Notes: generated by a model from the letters alone, not told the origin. Positions 18,495 to 28,677 are shown, counted from the first letter of the stretch. The stretch: 64,000 bases of DNA from Schizochytrium sp. CCTCC M209059 (GCA_000818945.1 KN805459.1:1-64000); one strand, 5' to 3'. Numbers and translations: made by a program.

Positions 18495-20645
18495 TCAAAT
18501 GGAACACGCATCTGACTCCGTAGCAGATGTCTCGGCGAGTCTTAATTCAAGGACCTTCGCGATCGACAGCGATTCAAAACGTTTGAATGCGCTCTCTGCT
18601 GCCTGCATGGCGCCCTGGTGACGAAGAATTGTCATCACCGACGGGATACGAGAGAGGCTGAGTAGTGTTTTGCATCCTTCTTCCTGTACAGGTTGGCTCG
18701 CTGGATACGCGAGCATTGCCGTGACGATCTCGCGCCCGGCCTTCAAATCTTGCCCAAGCAATTTCGCAACGCGGTCGTCCACTGCCAGCTTACCAAGAAC
18801 TTCGGTTGCATTCCTCTGAAGAGTTTCGCTTTCCGGATACGCGCGCATGGCAGCAACGATTTCCTCACTGACCTTTGACAATTGTTCGAGAGGGAGCCTG
18901 GTGCGGACGTCGTGGTAAACAAGATTCCAGAGTGTTCCGCATTCCTTCTTATGAATGGCAACAATTTCAGCCACAGTTTCAGACTTTGCACGCATACAGA
19001 AATCGGCGTCCAGATGATGCGGGCCATGCTCAAGGACCGCTTTGGTGCGATCATTGGTTGCGAAGTGCTCAAGTGCACGGCATGCAGCCTCCTGGACGTC
19101 TGCATCCCAGCAGCGTTTGTGCATGGTCGCGAGGATTTCCTTACTGACTTCGAATTCTCGCCCAAAGATTTCCTTGTTTCGAGTATTGACTGCAAGACTC
19201 ACAAGAGCTTTCAGTACTTTGATCTCACTCGCACCAGCAATCTTATGTATGTGCAATGAGCTGGAATACTTAGGAAGAACTTCTTGACAATGGCGCATGA
19301 GCTCGATCATCGCTTTACCGGCCCCATGATCTTGCACGAGGATCTCTGCGACGCGAGCATTGGCCGCGAGAATCCCCCAAGCTTCCGGTGTTTCATTTTC
19401 ACAATAAGGAAAACGACGTAAGTACGCGAGAATTAATTTGCCAACGTCGAGCTCTCGCCAGAGGATCTCTAGGTTGCGAGCATTAACCGCGAGACTCGCA
19501 ACAACCTTGCATGCATTCAGATTAACACGGTCGGTCCGGGTATGCTCGCGCATGGCTGCGTTGATCTCATTGCCGATGTTTAGGTCTTGTACGAGGATCT
19601 CTGCGTTGCGGTCGGTTGCAGCGAATTTACTTATTACTTCGAATGCTTCGCTCTGAACGTTTTCGACCCCATGATGCCTGCGCATGACTGCGACGATCTC
19701 ACTGCCGATGTTGAGGTCTTGGCCGAGGGTCTCTGCGTTGCGGTCGGTTGCAGCGAGTTGACCAAGAATAAAAAGTGCTTGTTCCGAAAGATGTTCCGAA
19801 AGACGTTCGTTTCTCTGACTGGCGCGCATGGCCAGGATGACACCCTTGCCGATGTTGAGGTCTTGTACGAGGAATTCTGCGTTGCGGTCGGTTACAGCAA
19901 GTTTACTTATTGCAAAGAGTGCTTCGCGCTGAACGTCTATGTCCCCATGATGGCCGCGCATGGCTGCGACGATCTCATTGCCGATGTTGAGGTCTTGGCC
20001 GAGGATCTCTGCGATGCGATCGGTTGCAGCGAGTTTACTTATTGCTCTGAGTGCTTCGCGCTGAACGTTTTTGACCCCATGATGCCTGCGCATGACTGCG
20101 ACGATCTCATTGCCGATGTTGAGGTCTTGCACGAGGATCTCGGCGTTGCGGTCGGTTACAGCGACTTGACAAAGAATCAAGAGTGCTTGTTCCGAAAGAT
20201 ATGTGCTTCTCTGGTGGTCGCGCATGGCCAGGACGACATCCTTGCCGACCTGGAGGTCTTGCAAGAGGAAATCTGCGTTGCAAGCCTCGTTTACGAGACT
20301 TCGAAGAGCCTGAAGTGCTTCGATCTGAACGTTTTGGCTTTTGGAATGTATGCGCATGGACGCAACGACCTCCTTGCCGACCTCCTTGCCAACCATCAGT
20401 TCGTGCCCGAAAAAGTCTTTATTCTTGTACGAATATGCGAGATTTTGGATTGCCCGGAAAGCATCTTTTTGAACGAATTCGCTCCTAGGATTCCCGCGCA
20501 TGGCCGCGGCAATTCCCTCGCCGTTCTCCCGCCACATGCTGAAACTTATGTCGTGGCTCCTATAATTTCCAAATTCTCCAAGAAGGAAAGGAGACAATAC
20601 CGTCAGAGAAAATAAGGAAATCGAGAAAAAAATCTCCAATGTCAT
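18495..20645 (-). CDS. ARM-type repeat protein with hydrophobic N-terminus
   Basis: The product has 716 residues. Residues 1-25 (EIFFSISLFSLTVLSPFLL) look like a signal peptide or signal anchor. The rest is about fifteen tandem helical repeats of roughly 44 residues. They follow the pattern G-x-E-I-V-A-x-M-R..., V-Q-x-E-A-L-x-A-I-S-K-L-A, then T-D-R-N-A-E-I-L-x-Q-D-L-N-I, which is the three-helix spacing of armadillo repeats (family norm about 42). Five central units (19560-20180) are nearly identical in DNA, with spacings of 132, 144, 132 and 132 bp measured at the GCCGATGTT word. The outer units are more diverged. ARM solenoids bind other proteins, but no partner is suggested here. The near-identical units point to recent expansion. 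The ATG at 20645 and the stop are clear. Confidence 0.82.
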   Translation of the reverse strand: MTLEIFFSISLFSLTVLSPFLLGEFGNYRSHDISFSMWRENGEGIAAAMRGNPRSEFVQKDAFRAIQNLAYSYKNKDFFGHELMVGKEVGKEVVASMRIHSKSQNVQIEALQALRSLVNEACNADFLLQDLQVGKDVVLAMRDHQRSTYLSEQALLILCQVAVTDRNAEILVQDLNIGNEIVAVMRRHHGVKNVQREALRAISKLAATDRIAEILGQDLNIGNEIVAAMRGHHGDIDVQREALFAISKLAVTDRNAEFLVQDLNIGKGVILAMRASQRNERLSEHLSEQALFILGQLAATDRNAETLGQDLNIGSEIVAVMRRHHGVENVQSEAFEVISKFAATDRNAEILVQDLNIGNEINAAMREHTRTDRVNLNACKVVASLAVNARNLEILWRELDVGKLILAYLRRFPYCENETPEAWGILAANARVAEILVQDHGAGKAMIELMRHCQEVLPKYSSSLHIHKIAGASEIKVLKALVSLAVNTRNKEIFGREFEVSKEILATMHKRCWDADVQEAACRALEHFATNDRTKAVLEHGPHHLDADFCMRAKSETVAEIVAIHKKECGTLWNLVYHDVRTRLPLEQLSKVSEEIVAAMRAYPESETLQRNATEVLGKLAVDDRVAKLLGQDLKAGREIVTAMLAYPASQPVQEEGCKTLLSLSRIPSVMTILRHQGAMQAAESAFKRFESLSIAKVLELRLAETSATESDACSI
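19560..20180 (-). repeat. Near-identical tandem 132-bp coding repeats
   Basis: At least five copies of one DNA unit lie within the ARM-repeat gene. The word GCCGATGTT starts at 19572, 19704, 19848, 19980 and 20112, giving steps of 132, 144, 132 and 132 bp, all multiples of three. The unit is far more conserved than protein selection alone would require. The copies contain no array-like unique spacers. Confidence 0.9.
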
Positions 20646-21625
20646 GATCGCATCAATTTTGTCGCGATTCTGAATCGTACCCGATCAGTTTCTAGTTTGG
20701 TGCTTCGTTTTGGGATTCTAGGTTTGGCGCTGCCTTCTCGATCCAGTTTGACAGAGGACCTGAACATGCGTATTGTGGGCAAGACTCCCTTCTTCTGCTT
20801 TACCAGCTAAACGGATAGGCGCATACTTCTTTGAATGCGTTGCTTTGGTCCAATTTGGATCGCGAGGCAAACGTATTACACATTCAGTCAACTTTTTCCG
20901 TAACAAAATATGACGCGGACTGTAGAAAAATTCAAGTTGACATGGATCGAGAGTCCATTCTAATGATGCAGCAAGCGAACGCCCGATGTCCGAACTCGTG
21001 ATTGTCTTGTTTTTTCTGCTCTGTTGAATCTTCTTTTGAAGCACAAGTAGCGGACTGTTTTGGTAGTGGACGCTCTCGCAGAGTCTTAACCGTACTAGCG
21101 GTCAATTTTGACTGTGGATCAGGCATGACGAAGTTCCGCATTCTCTCCATTTTTTCTCACAAAAAACTTGACGACTTGACGCGGACTTCAGAAATTTTAA
21201 CGGGAGTGAGCGTCCAATCTATCTGAAGTGCAATTTGGAGCGCGTCGCTTGAGCGCCCCTCTCTATGTAGGCCTCCTTCCGGCCAGCTGAGGAAGCTGGC
21301 TCGGACCGAGCAGAGGGCTCGTAGCTAGCCAGTTGAGTTGCTCTCCATAGTGTCCTCATCACGACCAGACCACATTGTGTTCAGTGACATGCTGTCGGGC
21401 AATGTGGCCGAGCGGAAGGCCCGAGCCATGCCGAGCTGGATTGTTACTTGTTATGAGCTGCCCTTATGTATAATACAGACACAGTATAACCTTGCAAACT
21501 TCTCGACGAGCGCCGGGGCACCGTAGATGTAATCGACGTGCGAAGTTCCGGTAAACTCGATTTGAACCGCATCTGAGTGCGCCGCTTGCCAAGTGAGCGC
21601 GATAAAAGTAGGCCTTTTAATGGCC

Positions 21626-22243
21626 GAATGAGAAGCTAGGCGGAGCCGAACTGAGGGCCGACGCCGAACCGTAGTTGACTTGCTCTCTGTAGCTCATTGT
21701 TTTCTTTTCATTTTTTTCCGTTGATCCATGGTGAGCACTTCGATCAAGCATGACGAAGATCCATTTTTCATGTGGACTGTGAGATAAACTAGTAGGATTT
21801 AGAGTCCAATTTATTGCCACAGCGGTGGCGAGCGCAAAGACATAACGAGATGTCCGACAAGGCGGAGCGGATAGGGGGCACCGGCCCTGCGCCGCGGCCC
21901 GAACGTTGCAGAAATGGATGATTTCGTCTTAGTTGAATGAGAAGTTAGGCGGAGTCGAACTGAGGGCCGGCGCCGAGCCTTCGTTGACTTGCTCTTTGTA
22001 GCTCATAATTTTTTTTCCTTTTTTTCTCGTTCATCGACAGTGAGCACTCCGATCAAGCATGACGAAGATCCATCTCTCATGTGGACCGTGAGGAAAACTG
22101 ATAGGATTCAGAGTCCAATCCATTGACACAGCGGTGGCGAGCGCAAAGACATCACGAGATGTCTGACAAGGCGGAGCGGAAAGGAGCACCAGCCCTGCGC
22201 CGCGGCCCAATCCTTGCGAAAATGGATAATTTCGTCGTGGTTG
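21626..22243. repeat. Tandem duplication, two copies of about 309 bp
   Basis: Copy 1 starts at 21626 (GAATGAGAAGCTAGGCGG) and copy 2 at 21935 (GAATGAGAAGTTAGGCGG), so the period is 309 bp. Shared landmarks include GATCAAGCATGACGAAGATC, GCGGTGGCGAGCGCAAAGAC and CCTGCGCCGCGGCCC. Differences are mostly point changes with a few small indels in T-runs. Neither copy has a conserved open frame. The content could be a non-coding element or a decayed mobile fragment. Confidence 0.85.
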
Positions 22244-22610
22244 TGTTGCTGAATTGCGTTCCGGCCCGCCCGATACTGCACGACAATTATATCGGGGTGC
22301 GGCCTTGTGTTTCCTATTCGTTGGGCTAAAAACTACGACAGTGGCACTGGCACTTAGCTTCAATAGGCTCAATCAAGCTCAGGCAGGCTCCGCACTGCAA
22401 TACTCAGCTCAACGGCCTATTTTCGACAAAATAGCCCAGTTAATGGGAGCCGAAGCCAACGAATTTCCACCTCCCACCTTCTGACGAAACGATCTTCTGA
22501 GAATCTTATATTTTGCCATGACGACAGTGTCGAGAAGGACTTGTTCTGAGGTTAACTTCGTGTAAAGTAGCGTAATTTTGACGATGCTTGGCCCGATCGC
22601 GCGACCAAAG

Positions 22611-22645
22611 TTTCGGGTAACTTTCCGGGTAACTTTCCGGGTAAC
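22611..22645. repeat. Three-copy 12-bp tandem repeat
   Basis: TTTCCGGGTAAC occurs at 22622-22633 and 22634-22645, with a copy one base shorter at 22611-22621. It lies about 70-100 bases past the MSH5 stop, possibly in its 3' UTR. The role is unknown. Confidence 0.8.
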
Positions 22646-22714
22646 TTCACGTGGCAGGGGTAGTGATTGAATCTCTTTTCTCTTGTTTGTTTGTACTTTT
22701 GCAAAGGCTGCGGC

Positions 22715-25291
22715 CTAGTCCTCGTTCGAATGCGATGTGTCTTTTGCCGTTTCCTCTTTCTCTCGTTCTTGCGTCGTGTCGACGTCATCACTGCGCTTGA
22801 CGCGCTGAATGGCTTTGACAAGGCCCAACACAGTGCGCTCAGGAGCATCCGCCCACTCGTGTTTGTCAATTGTGCGCAGTAGACCACAAAGTTCGGCATC
22901 GCGAGCCGGCGTCGCAGAGGGGGGAATACCGTGCTCTGAAAGAGTAAGAATTGAAGCTGCGCGCAAAAGAATGGCGCGCGGCACGTTGGCACGATCTGCG
23001 CACGCAAGCGCAAAGGATCGCGCCGACGACGCACCATCCACGAGCTGGAAGAGCGGGACGGGGGCTTGAAAGCTGACGCTTTCTTTTTCGTTTTCGTGAG
23101 CAGGATCGGCTTCCACCAACACCTTCATCTCACAAAGCTGGACCCCAGAAAAGTTTTGCACGAGGCCATGGTCGAGAACCTCGAGAAAATGCGTCGTGAT
23201 CAACGTCCGAGGTGCGTTTTTTCCCAGACGACTCAAATGACGCACCGTTGCCGCTAGGATGCTGGCCCCGTCCACGCTCGAGGTGCCTTTGCCAAACTCA
23301 TCGATGAGGAGAAGGGAATGCATTGTGGCGTTGTGAAGCATGTTTGCAACCTGCTGCACATCAATTGAAAAGGAGCTTTCCATGAGCGTCGTGCTCGACT
23401 CCAGCGACTCGACGCGCGTGAATAACCTGTCAATAATGCCGAGCGATGCCTCTTGCGCTGGCACAAAGCAGCCAACCTGGGCCATCACGACAATCGTTGC
23501 AATGGTCTTGAGCAGGACGGATTTTCCCGAGTAGTTTGGACCCGTCACAAGCAGAATGCGGCGGTCCTCGCGACCCATGAAAATGTCATTGGGGACATAT
23601 TGATCAAGACTGTGCGTGATTAGCGGATGTTTGGCGCCTTTGAGCAAAATCTTTGCATCTGATGTAAAGGTAGGACGCACGTAGTCAAAGTCACGGGCCG
23701 TAGTTGCAAATGCCAAAAAAACGTCGATCTCGGCACATGCCGCACACATTGACGCGAGATCCTGTTCCATTCCAAGCATGCGAGACTCCAGCTCACGTGA
23801 AAAGGCATCCTCCAGATCTCGGACTTTGCCAAAGAGATCCCCATGTTCCTCATTCAATGCCCGCGTAAGATCACAGCGAAAGTACACAAATTGGTCGGGC
23901 GACCTACGCCTCGATCGTCTTCTCGACCCTCCTGGCGGGCTTGCGTTCGCGAGGGCATCATCGGAAGCAGAAGCAGCAACAGATTCCCTTGCATTTTGAT
24001 CATTCTTCTCATCGGCGTCAGTGCGGCGGAAAACCTCCTGGAAGTCTGCCGGGACGTTGAATGCTTCATTGTTTGAAAGCGATTGGCTGTCAGCTTGAAC
24101 AAGAAAGCCGAGGATTGGCATGTACACGAGGGAAAAGGTAGTTTGGCCATTGGCCAATGCGCCAAGGCTTGCGAGCAAATCCGGTTCCGCATTTGCAAGA
24201 ATAGAGTCACATGCGTCGTACTTGCGGCGTGCAGCATCAAGAAGACTTGAAACACCTGTCCCAGGAACGAGCCAGCCTTGGTCTCGAGTCGACTCCCAGT
24301 CAATTGATGCTAAAAGAGCTTCCACCGTACGCAAGGTCGTCCGCTCAACGTGTGCAAGTTCTTCAATGGCACCAGGAATGACGTCTTGCGCGTGTCTGTC
24401 ACGTGCGACGTCTCTTGTGACTTGTACCAGCGTGTCCAAGACTGCGTCAATAGCGCACACAGATTCGGCAAAGGTCATCCAATCAGAAGCCTTTGCAGTT
24501 CTGGCGCGGAGAAGTGCTAGAAACCGCGGCACATCGCGCAGACCAGAGAGATGCTTGCACAAGTCTCCAGCGTGTGCGACTGCAGCCGCTTGCATAAAGT
24601 ACTGCACGCAATCAAGTCGCTCTTCGATCATGTCACGGTTGGCAAGCGGTTGGAGCACCCAGCGCCGTAACAACTTGCGCCCCACGGTGCTTTTGGCGCG
24701 ATCAAGAAGTGTTAGCAGCGAGAATCCCTCCTTGCGCTTGTGATTGGTCCGCACGACCGAAGGGTGCGACTCCTCGCGCACAACATCGAGACTGTGCAAG
24801 CTCTCCATGCTCACGACCATGTAGTCGTCGAGATTGAGGAGCTCGATGCGACTAAGTGTTCCTTGCGCCAAAAGCTGCTTTCGTTCCGCGAAGTGGAGAG
24901 CTCCGCCCACACTTTCCAGACTTGTGACATGGTCACGGTCGAGTCGTGTACGAAGTTGCACAGTGGGGAATCCAAGGTTTTGCAGTCTGCGAAGCGCGCC
25001 ATCGCAATCGAATGCGCTCGAGCTCACTCTCTCAAGGGATGTCCCGTAGCGCTCGGCGAGTGCTTCGACTGCCTGCGAAACCTCATCGGAGGCTTGTGCT
25101 GCAAGGACGACGGTGGCCGGGTCAACCTTTTCAAAGAGCCCAGCCACAACGCGAGCAACCTTGTTTCCAAGAACTTGCGTACGGGCAAGAACTGCAAGAG
25201 AAAGGTCTTCAGGGTCGTACACGCAGGCGCCGAGTGCATCACCCCGCCCTTTGCGAACGCTCAGGACACGACGCGAATTCTCTTCTGTCAT
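22715..25291 (-). CDS. MSH5: MutS homologue 5, meiotic crossover factor
   Basis: The product has 858 residues; MSH5 is usually about 830. The mismatch-recognition domain I is absent, as expected. Core and lever helices run to about residue 560. The ATPase has Walker A TGPNYSGKS (about 582-590), then GCFVPAQEASLG and FTRVESLES (ABC-ATPase signature region), Walker B LLLIDEFGKGTSSVDG (about 660-675) and LITTHF. The phrases VGCFVPAQEA and DEFGKGT...VDG favour MSH5 over MSH2, MSH4 and MSH6. MSH4-MSH5 forms a sliding clamp that stabilises Holliday junctions in meiosis. An Asn/Ala/Ser-rich insertion lies around 430-470. The frame opens upstream at 25315 with GTG; the first ATG is at 25291 (MTEENSRR). 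Confidence 0.92.
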   Translation of the reverse strand: MTEENSRRVLSVRKGRGDALGACVYDPEDLSLAVLARTQVLGNKVARVVAGLFEKVDPATVVLAAQASDEVSQAVEALAERYGTSLERVSSSAFDCDGALRRLQNLGFPTVQLRTRLDRDHVTSLESVGGALHFAERKQLLAQGTLSRIELLNLDDYMVVSMESLHSLDVVREESHPSVVRTNHKRKEGFSLLTLLDRAKSTVGRKLLRRWVLQPLANRDMIEERLDCVQYFMQAAAVAHAGDLCKHLSGLRDVPRFLALLRARTAKASDWMTFAESVCAIDAVLDTLVQVTRDVARDRHAQDVIPGAIEELAHVERTTLRTVEALLASIDWESTRDQGWLVPGTGVSSLLDAARRKYDACDSILANAEPDLLASLGALANGQTTFSLVYMPILGFLVQADSQSLSNNEAFNVPADFQEVFRRTDADEKNDQNARESVAASASDDALANASPPGGSRRRSRRRSPDQFVYFRCDLTRALNEEHGDLFGKVRDLEDAFSRELESRMLGMEQDLASMCAACAEIDVFLAFATTARDFDYVRPTFTSDAKILLKGAKHPLITHSLDQYVPNDIFMGREDRRILLVTGPNYSGKSVLLKTIATIVVMAQVGCFVPAQEASLGIIDRLFTRVESLESSTTLMESSFSIDVQQVANMLHNATMHSLLLIDEFGKGTSSVDGASILAATVRHLSRLGKNAPRTLITTHFLEVLDHGLVQNFSGVQLCEMKVLVEADPAHENEKESVSFQAPVPLFQLVDGASSARSFALACADRANVPRAILLRAASILTLSEHGIPPSATPARDAELCGLLRTIDKHEWADAPERTVLGLVKAIQRVKRSDDVDTTQEREKEETAKDTSHSNED

Positions 25292-26373
25292 GAGTACGCG
25301 CGTTCTCGTCTCCACTATAACGCAAGAGACCGCAGACTACGTGGAATGGCGCACGCAAAACAATGGCGGCGTTCCGTGCGTGTTCAGAGCACAAGTCTGC
25401 GATGCCGGACCGAGCCTCGGCCGCGCCGCGGGTTGCTCGAGGTCAACTTTCTCACGCCGAGGTTCGGGATTTGAAACACTCCACCATTTTTGAATTCTGC
25501 ATCACCCACCTGAGTCGAGATCGCCCCTTCCCGTAAAAACCAACCCACCAAGTATTCCCCCGCCTGGCCTCGGCGGGTTTCCGCAGCGGCGGTAAAGCGT
25601 CTGTTTCCTGGCACGCGTCCCCAGCCATTGACACGCCCGGTCACACTGCACTATCGCGCGCTGGCCGGGTCCTCCTCGTCGGGGATCGTTCCCCATCTCT
25701 CACATCTTTCCGGGCGCGGCGTGGTCTCCGCGCGACTCGCGCGTCTCCGGCCGCAGCCGCACCGCGTTGCCTGCCTGCCCGCATGCATGCATGCATATCT
25801 GCCTGGCGCAGAGGCCCGCCGTCGCGCCTCCGTGCACGCGCGTGCAGAGCAGAGCAGAGCAGAGCAGAGCCCAGGTCAGGTGCGCTCTCAGGCCGGTCAA
25901 GATTCCGGGTTTGCGATGGTCCGGCCGCTCGCTACTCGACCAGCCAAGCCGCAGCGCGCGCCTCGCCTCGGCCGCGGGGCCTGGCTCGGCCCTCTGCGCT
26001 CGCGAGGTCCCGTCTCCGCGTGAGGCCGGCCGTGGTACCGAGAGGCTCGCGGAGCGTGCGCGGCTGCGTCTGCGAGCAGTGCGAGAATGCTTGCGATGCT
26101 TGCTTGCTTGCACGCATGCGTAAAACGCGAGAAGGCATCGTTGCGCTCGACGGGTACTTCCCTTCGCGCGGCCAAGGACGACGGGAGCAGCGGCAGTTCA
26201 GGATCGAAGGCGGCCTCGGCCTCGGCGCTCGCTCGCTCGCTCGACGCAGGGGCGCAAGCACGCAGACGCGCACGCACGCAGGCAAGCACGCACGCACGCA
26301 CGTACGCACGCACGCACGCACGCAGGCTCACGAGCGAGCGCTGCGCGGCACGTGCAGCGGACGGACGGAGGCC
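25292..26373. other. Divergent promoter region, MSH5 / seven-span gene
   Basis: This is a GC-rich spacer. It contains GCATGCATGCATGCAT at 25781-25796, an (AGAGC)n tract at 25845-25870 and a long (CGCA)n tract near 26264-26325. The open frame that precedes the seven-span protein here is the translation of these repeats (for example THARTHVRTHARTQ) and is rejected as coding. Confidence 0.55.
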
Positions 26374-28044
26374 ATGCGGGACCTTGCTGGTGCTTGGCGC
26401 CTGGCGCTGGCCTTTGGCCTCTTGACGACGACATGGTCCGGGCCGACCGAGGCGACCATCGTGAAGAGCCCGTCAGGCCTTGCGGACAGGGACCTCGCGA
26501 CGACCTTGTTCGCGTTTAGCGAGGATGCCTTTGCGGTCGGAGACCTCGTCGTGGCGGATTCGCGTCTCGTGGAACTCGACGCGAACTGGTGCAACAATGA
26601 CTGCCAAGGGCCGCCCGCCGGAACGAATTTAGGCGCCGAGAACGTGACGCTTGTGCAGCTGTCGTATTCGGAGCCCTGTTTCCATTGCGGCTACGAGTGG
26701 TTGGCGCTCATGGCCGAGAGCGTTGGCGCGTCGGCCACCCTGTACTTTTCAGACGAGACGGCAGGTCACGAATTTCGCGTCATCCACAACAGGAAAAGGT
26801 GGGCGGCCGCAAAAGGAATCCCGTTCTTTGAGCTCGGTACCGACGACGCGACCGCTCTGCGCTCCTACTTCGCCGCCGGCGAGGACGTCGTTGTGGACGT
26901 AATTGTGAGCGCAAATCCTTGGCGAAAACTCTTTGATGGGCCGGGCTGGATCAGTGTGCAAGTCATTTGCTCCCTCATGGCCATCTACGTGCTCTATCTG
27001 GCCAGCTGGAGGTTGCACAAGTTCGCGGGCTGGTACATTCGGGAGGGCGCGTACAAGGTCGCCGTTTGGATTCTCACCATCGAGGTCATTTGCAACCTAA
27101 TTCGTCTCGTGTACGCTGCCATTGACCCGCTGTGGAGCCGCAGCATATTCCTGTACGGTTCGAGCCGTTTCATGCTGACGCTGACGATTCCCATTGGGCT
27201 CTTGTCCTCGGTCATGCTCTTTCTTACGTGGAACGACATGCTCAAAGCCTCTCACGCGCCCAGCAGATCCTTGCTCTTTCACCGACGCTCGTCGCGCATT
27301 ATCTTTCTGTTGGTTTCCCTCATCTTTATTGGCTTTGAGCTTGCTGTGAGCCTCCTCGCCATCTTCAAGGGCTTGGTGGCGCTCTCCGAGGCCGCAGCTC
27401 TTGCTGAAGCCTCGTTCACGCTCTTGGTAGCGATGGCAGTCATTTTCGTCGGCTGGCGCCTTTTGCGGACGCTGAGCGAAATCACAACTTCCCGCACGGG
27501 GTCCAAAGTATCCAAGGCCCAGGGAAGCCGCAGTCCAGCTCCGTCCAAGGACACCTCGAAGGACTCGATCTTCCCGCCGGGAAGTCCGCGACCGGCCACT
27601 CTATCGTCGCCGTCACGGGAAGCTGGCCAGGTTTCCCCGGCCGTTGAAGGGGACTTTAGCCTCGATACTAACCTTGACCTCGAACCCGGGGCAGAATTCG
27701 ATCTCGAGCGCGATTGCGAAATTTCACCGCCTTCGTCGCCTCGTGGAGCCGGAAATCCAAGGTACTTACAAAACACTCGCACACGCGACGTTCGCGCTGC
27801 GTCGGGATCCAGCAAGACAAAGGGGGTGCGTCCGCGTGCAGCTAGCAACTTGCGCCGACTCACGTGGAAAATTATTCTCTCAGCAGCTGGGCTCATTGCT
27901 TCGGCAGTAGTCATTGCTCTTGCCGGTCAAGCTGTCATTTTGTTCAAACCTACGGAGCGCGCAATCTTTTTCGTATTGTATTACGCCTCTCAGACGGCGC
28001 GGTCCTACTTTACTGTCTCCTTTTTCGACCCGCGGCGTCGATGA
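26374..28044 (+). CDS. Seven-span membrane protein with lumenal/extracellular domain
   Basis: The product has 556 residues from the ATG at 26374. Residues 1-26 form a convincing signal peptide (RLALAFGLLTTTWS...EA). A soluble domain follows (about 27-195) with cysteines in CNNDC and CFHC. Its middle (VTLVQLSYSEPCFHCGYEW...A..VGASATLYF) recalls the protease-associated (PA) fold. Seven hydrophobic segments come next: about 192-212, 226-246, 265-285, 305-328, 346-366, 490-515 and 528-546. A long cytosolic Ser/Pro-rich loop separates spans 5 and 6. The topology matches a 7TM receptor with an N-terminal ectodomain, but I find no GPCR-family motif such as DRY or NPxxY. A receptor, sorting receptor or intramembrane enzyme are all open. 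The upstream open frame from 25783 is repeat sequence. Confidence 0.75.
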   Translation: MRDLAGAWRLALAFGLLTTTWSGPTEATIVKSPSGLADRDLATTLFAFSEDAFAVGDLVVADSRLVELDANWCNNDCQGPPAGTNLGAENVTLVQLSYSEPCFHCGYEWLALMAESVGASATLYFSDETAGHEFRVIHNRKRWAAAKGIPFFELGTDDATALRSYFAAGEDVVVDVIVSANPWRKLFDGPGWISVQVICSLMAIYVLYLASWRLHKFAGWYIREGAYKVAVWILTIEVICNLIRLVYAAIDPLWSRSIFLYGSSRFMLTLTIPIGLLSSVMLFLTWNDMLKASHAPSRSLLFHRRSSRIIFLLVSLIFIGFELAVSLLAIFKGLVALSEAAALAEASFTLLVAMAVIFVGWRLLRTLSEITTSRTGSKVSKAQGSRSPAPSKDTSKDSIFPPGSPRPATLSSPSREAGQVSPAVEGDFSLDTNLDLEPGAEFDLERDCEISPPSSPRGAGNPRYLQNTRTRDVRAASGSSKTKGVRPRAASNLRRLTWKIILSAAGLIASAVVIALAGQAVILFKPTERAIFFVLYYASQTARSYFTVSFFDPRRR

Positions 28045-28677
28045 CCATTACATCTCGCGACCCGAGTCTAGGCCTTAGGCCTTCGTAGACCCAGTCCATC
28101 TTTTCCCATTCTTCATGTCATGCCATGTCGTTTTCTCATACTTCTTGTCATATCGTTCAACTTAAGCCTTGTACTACGATAACTAAAGATGTTCTGGCAG
28201 TGTTCCCATCATCACTATCATTATCATTGTCGAGTCAACATGCTCGAGACGAATGATTTTTCCTGTTTCGTGGAAAAGGACGGCGTAAAGCTCGATTCCA
28301 ATTCAATGATTATCTTCACTGCCTTTGTAGGTGATCACGCACACGCGCATCAACAAATGGACATTATAGAAACGCTACTGCTCATTTCGGCCTCGCGGGC
28401 CTTTGCCAAGGACATTCTTGGTCCTAACCTAACATTACGCTCCGTGCCGTGTCATACATTTCATCAGCCGATGAGTTTGGTGATTGGCAATCACTAAGAT
28501 CCCCAGCGTGAACCACGGGCCAAATGTATATAAAAAATTCTGAGCGAAGAACGCGGAAGATTGACAGCACAATGAGAACAACCGACGACTCGCCAAAGAG
28601 AACAAGTCATCGACGAATTGTGCATCTTCGGCCCTCCACAACTTGCGCAAAATCGGCTTTATTTGTGGAGGGCTTGA
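28045..28677. other. Convergent 3' spacer
   Basis: Between the seven-span gene (+) and the P2X-like gene (-). A 102-residue ATG frame (28189-28497) has no recognisable content. The part next to the P2X stop (about 28617-28677) is repeated, diverged, beside the pseudogene at 31100-31152, so the duplicated block extends into the 3' flank. Confidence 0.5.

Larger units (their letters stand above)
20646..22714. other. Two-kilobase non-coding block with repeats
   Basis: No credible gene is found between the ARM-repeat gene and MSH5. Its right half is occupied by a tandem duplication of about 309 bp (listed separately). Two looser relatives of the same sequence occur near 20880-20970 and 21140-21225, sharing a GACGCGGACT...AGAAA...GAGAGTCCA-type core. 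Three copies of a TTTCCGGGTAAC unit (22611-22645) lie just beyond the MSH5 stop. Confidence 0.6.

Noticed and set aside
19560..20180. Regular repeats resembling an array
   Set aside because: The repeats are contiguous, in frame and coding for ARM units. They are not CRISPR-like repeats with unique spacers.
21394..21440. tRNA-Leu/Ser-like D-arm word (TGGCCGAGCGGAAGGCC)
   Set aside because: There is no T-arm GGTTCGA word and no matching acceptor stem downstream, so it is not a tRNA gene.
25292..25315. Start of MSH5 at 25315
   Set aside because: The codon is GTG. The first ATG is 25291. The same reasoning moved the starts listed at 46226, 57888, 59326 and 63997, and the TTG at 54157.
25783..26373. 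N-terminal extension of the seven-span protein
   Set aside because: The extension translates CGCA and AGAGC repeats, and a perfect signal peptide starts at the ATG at 26374.
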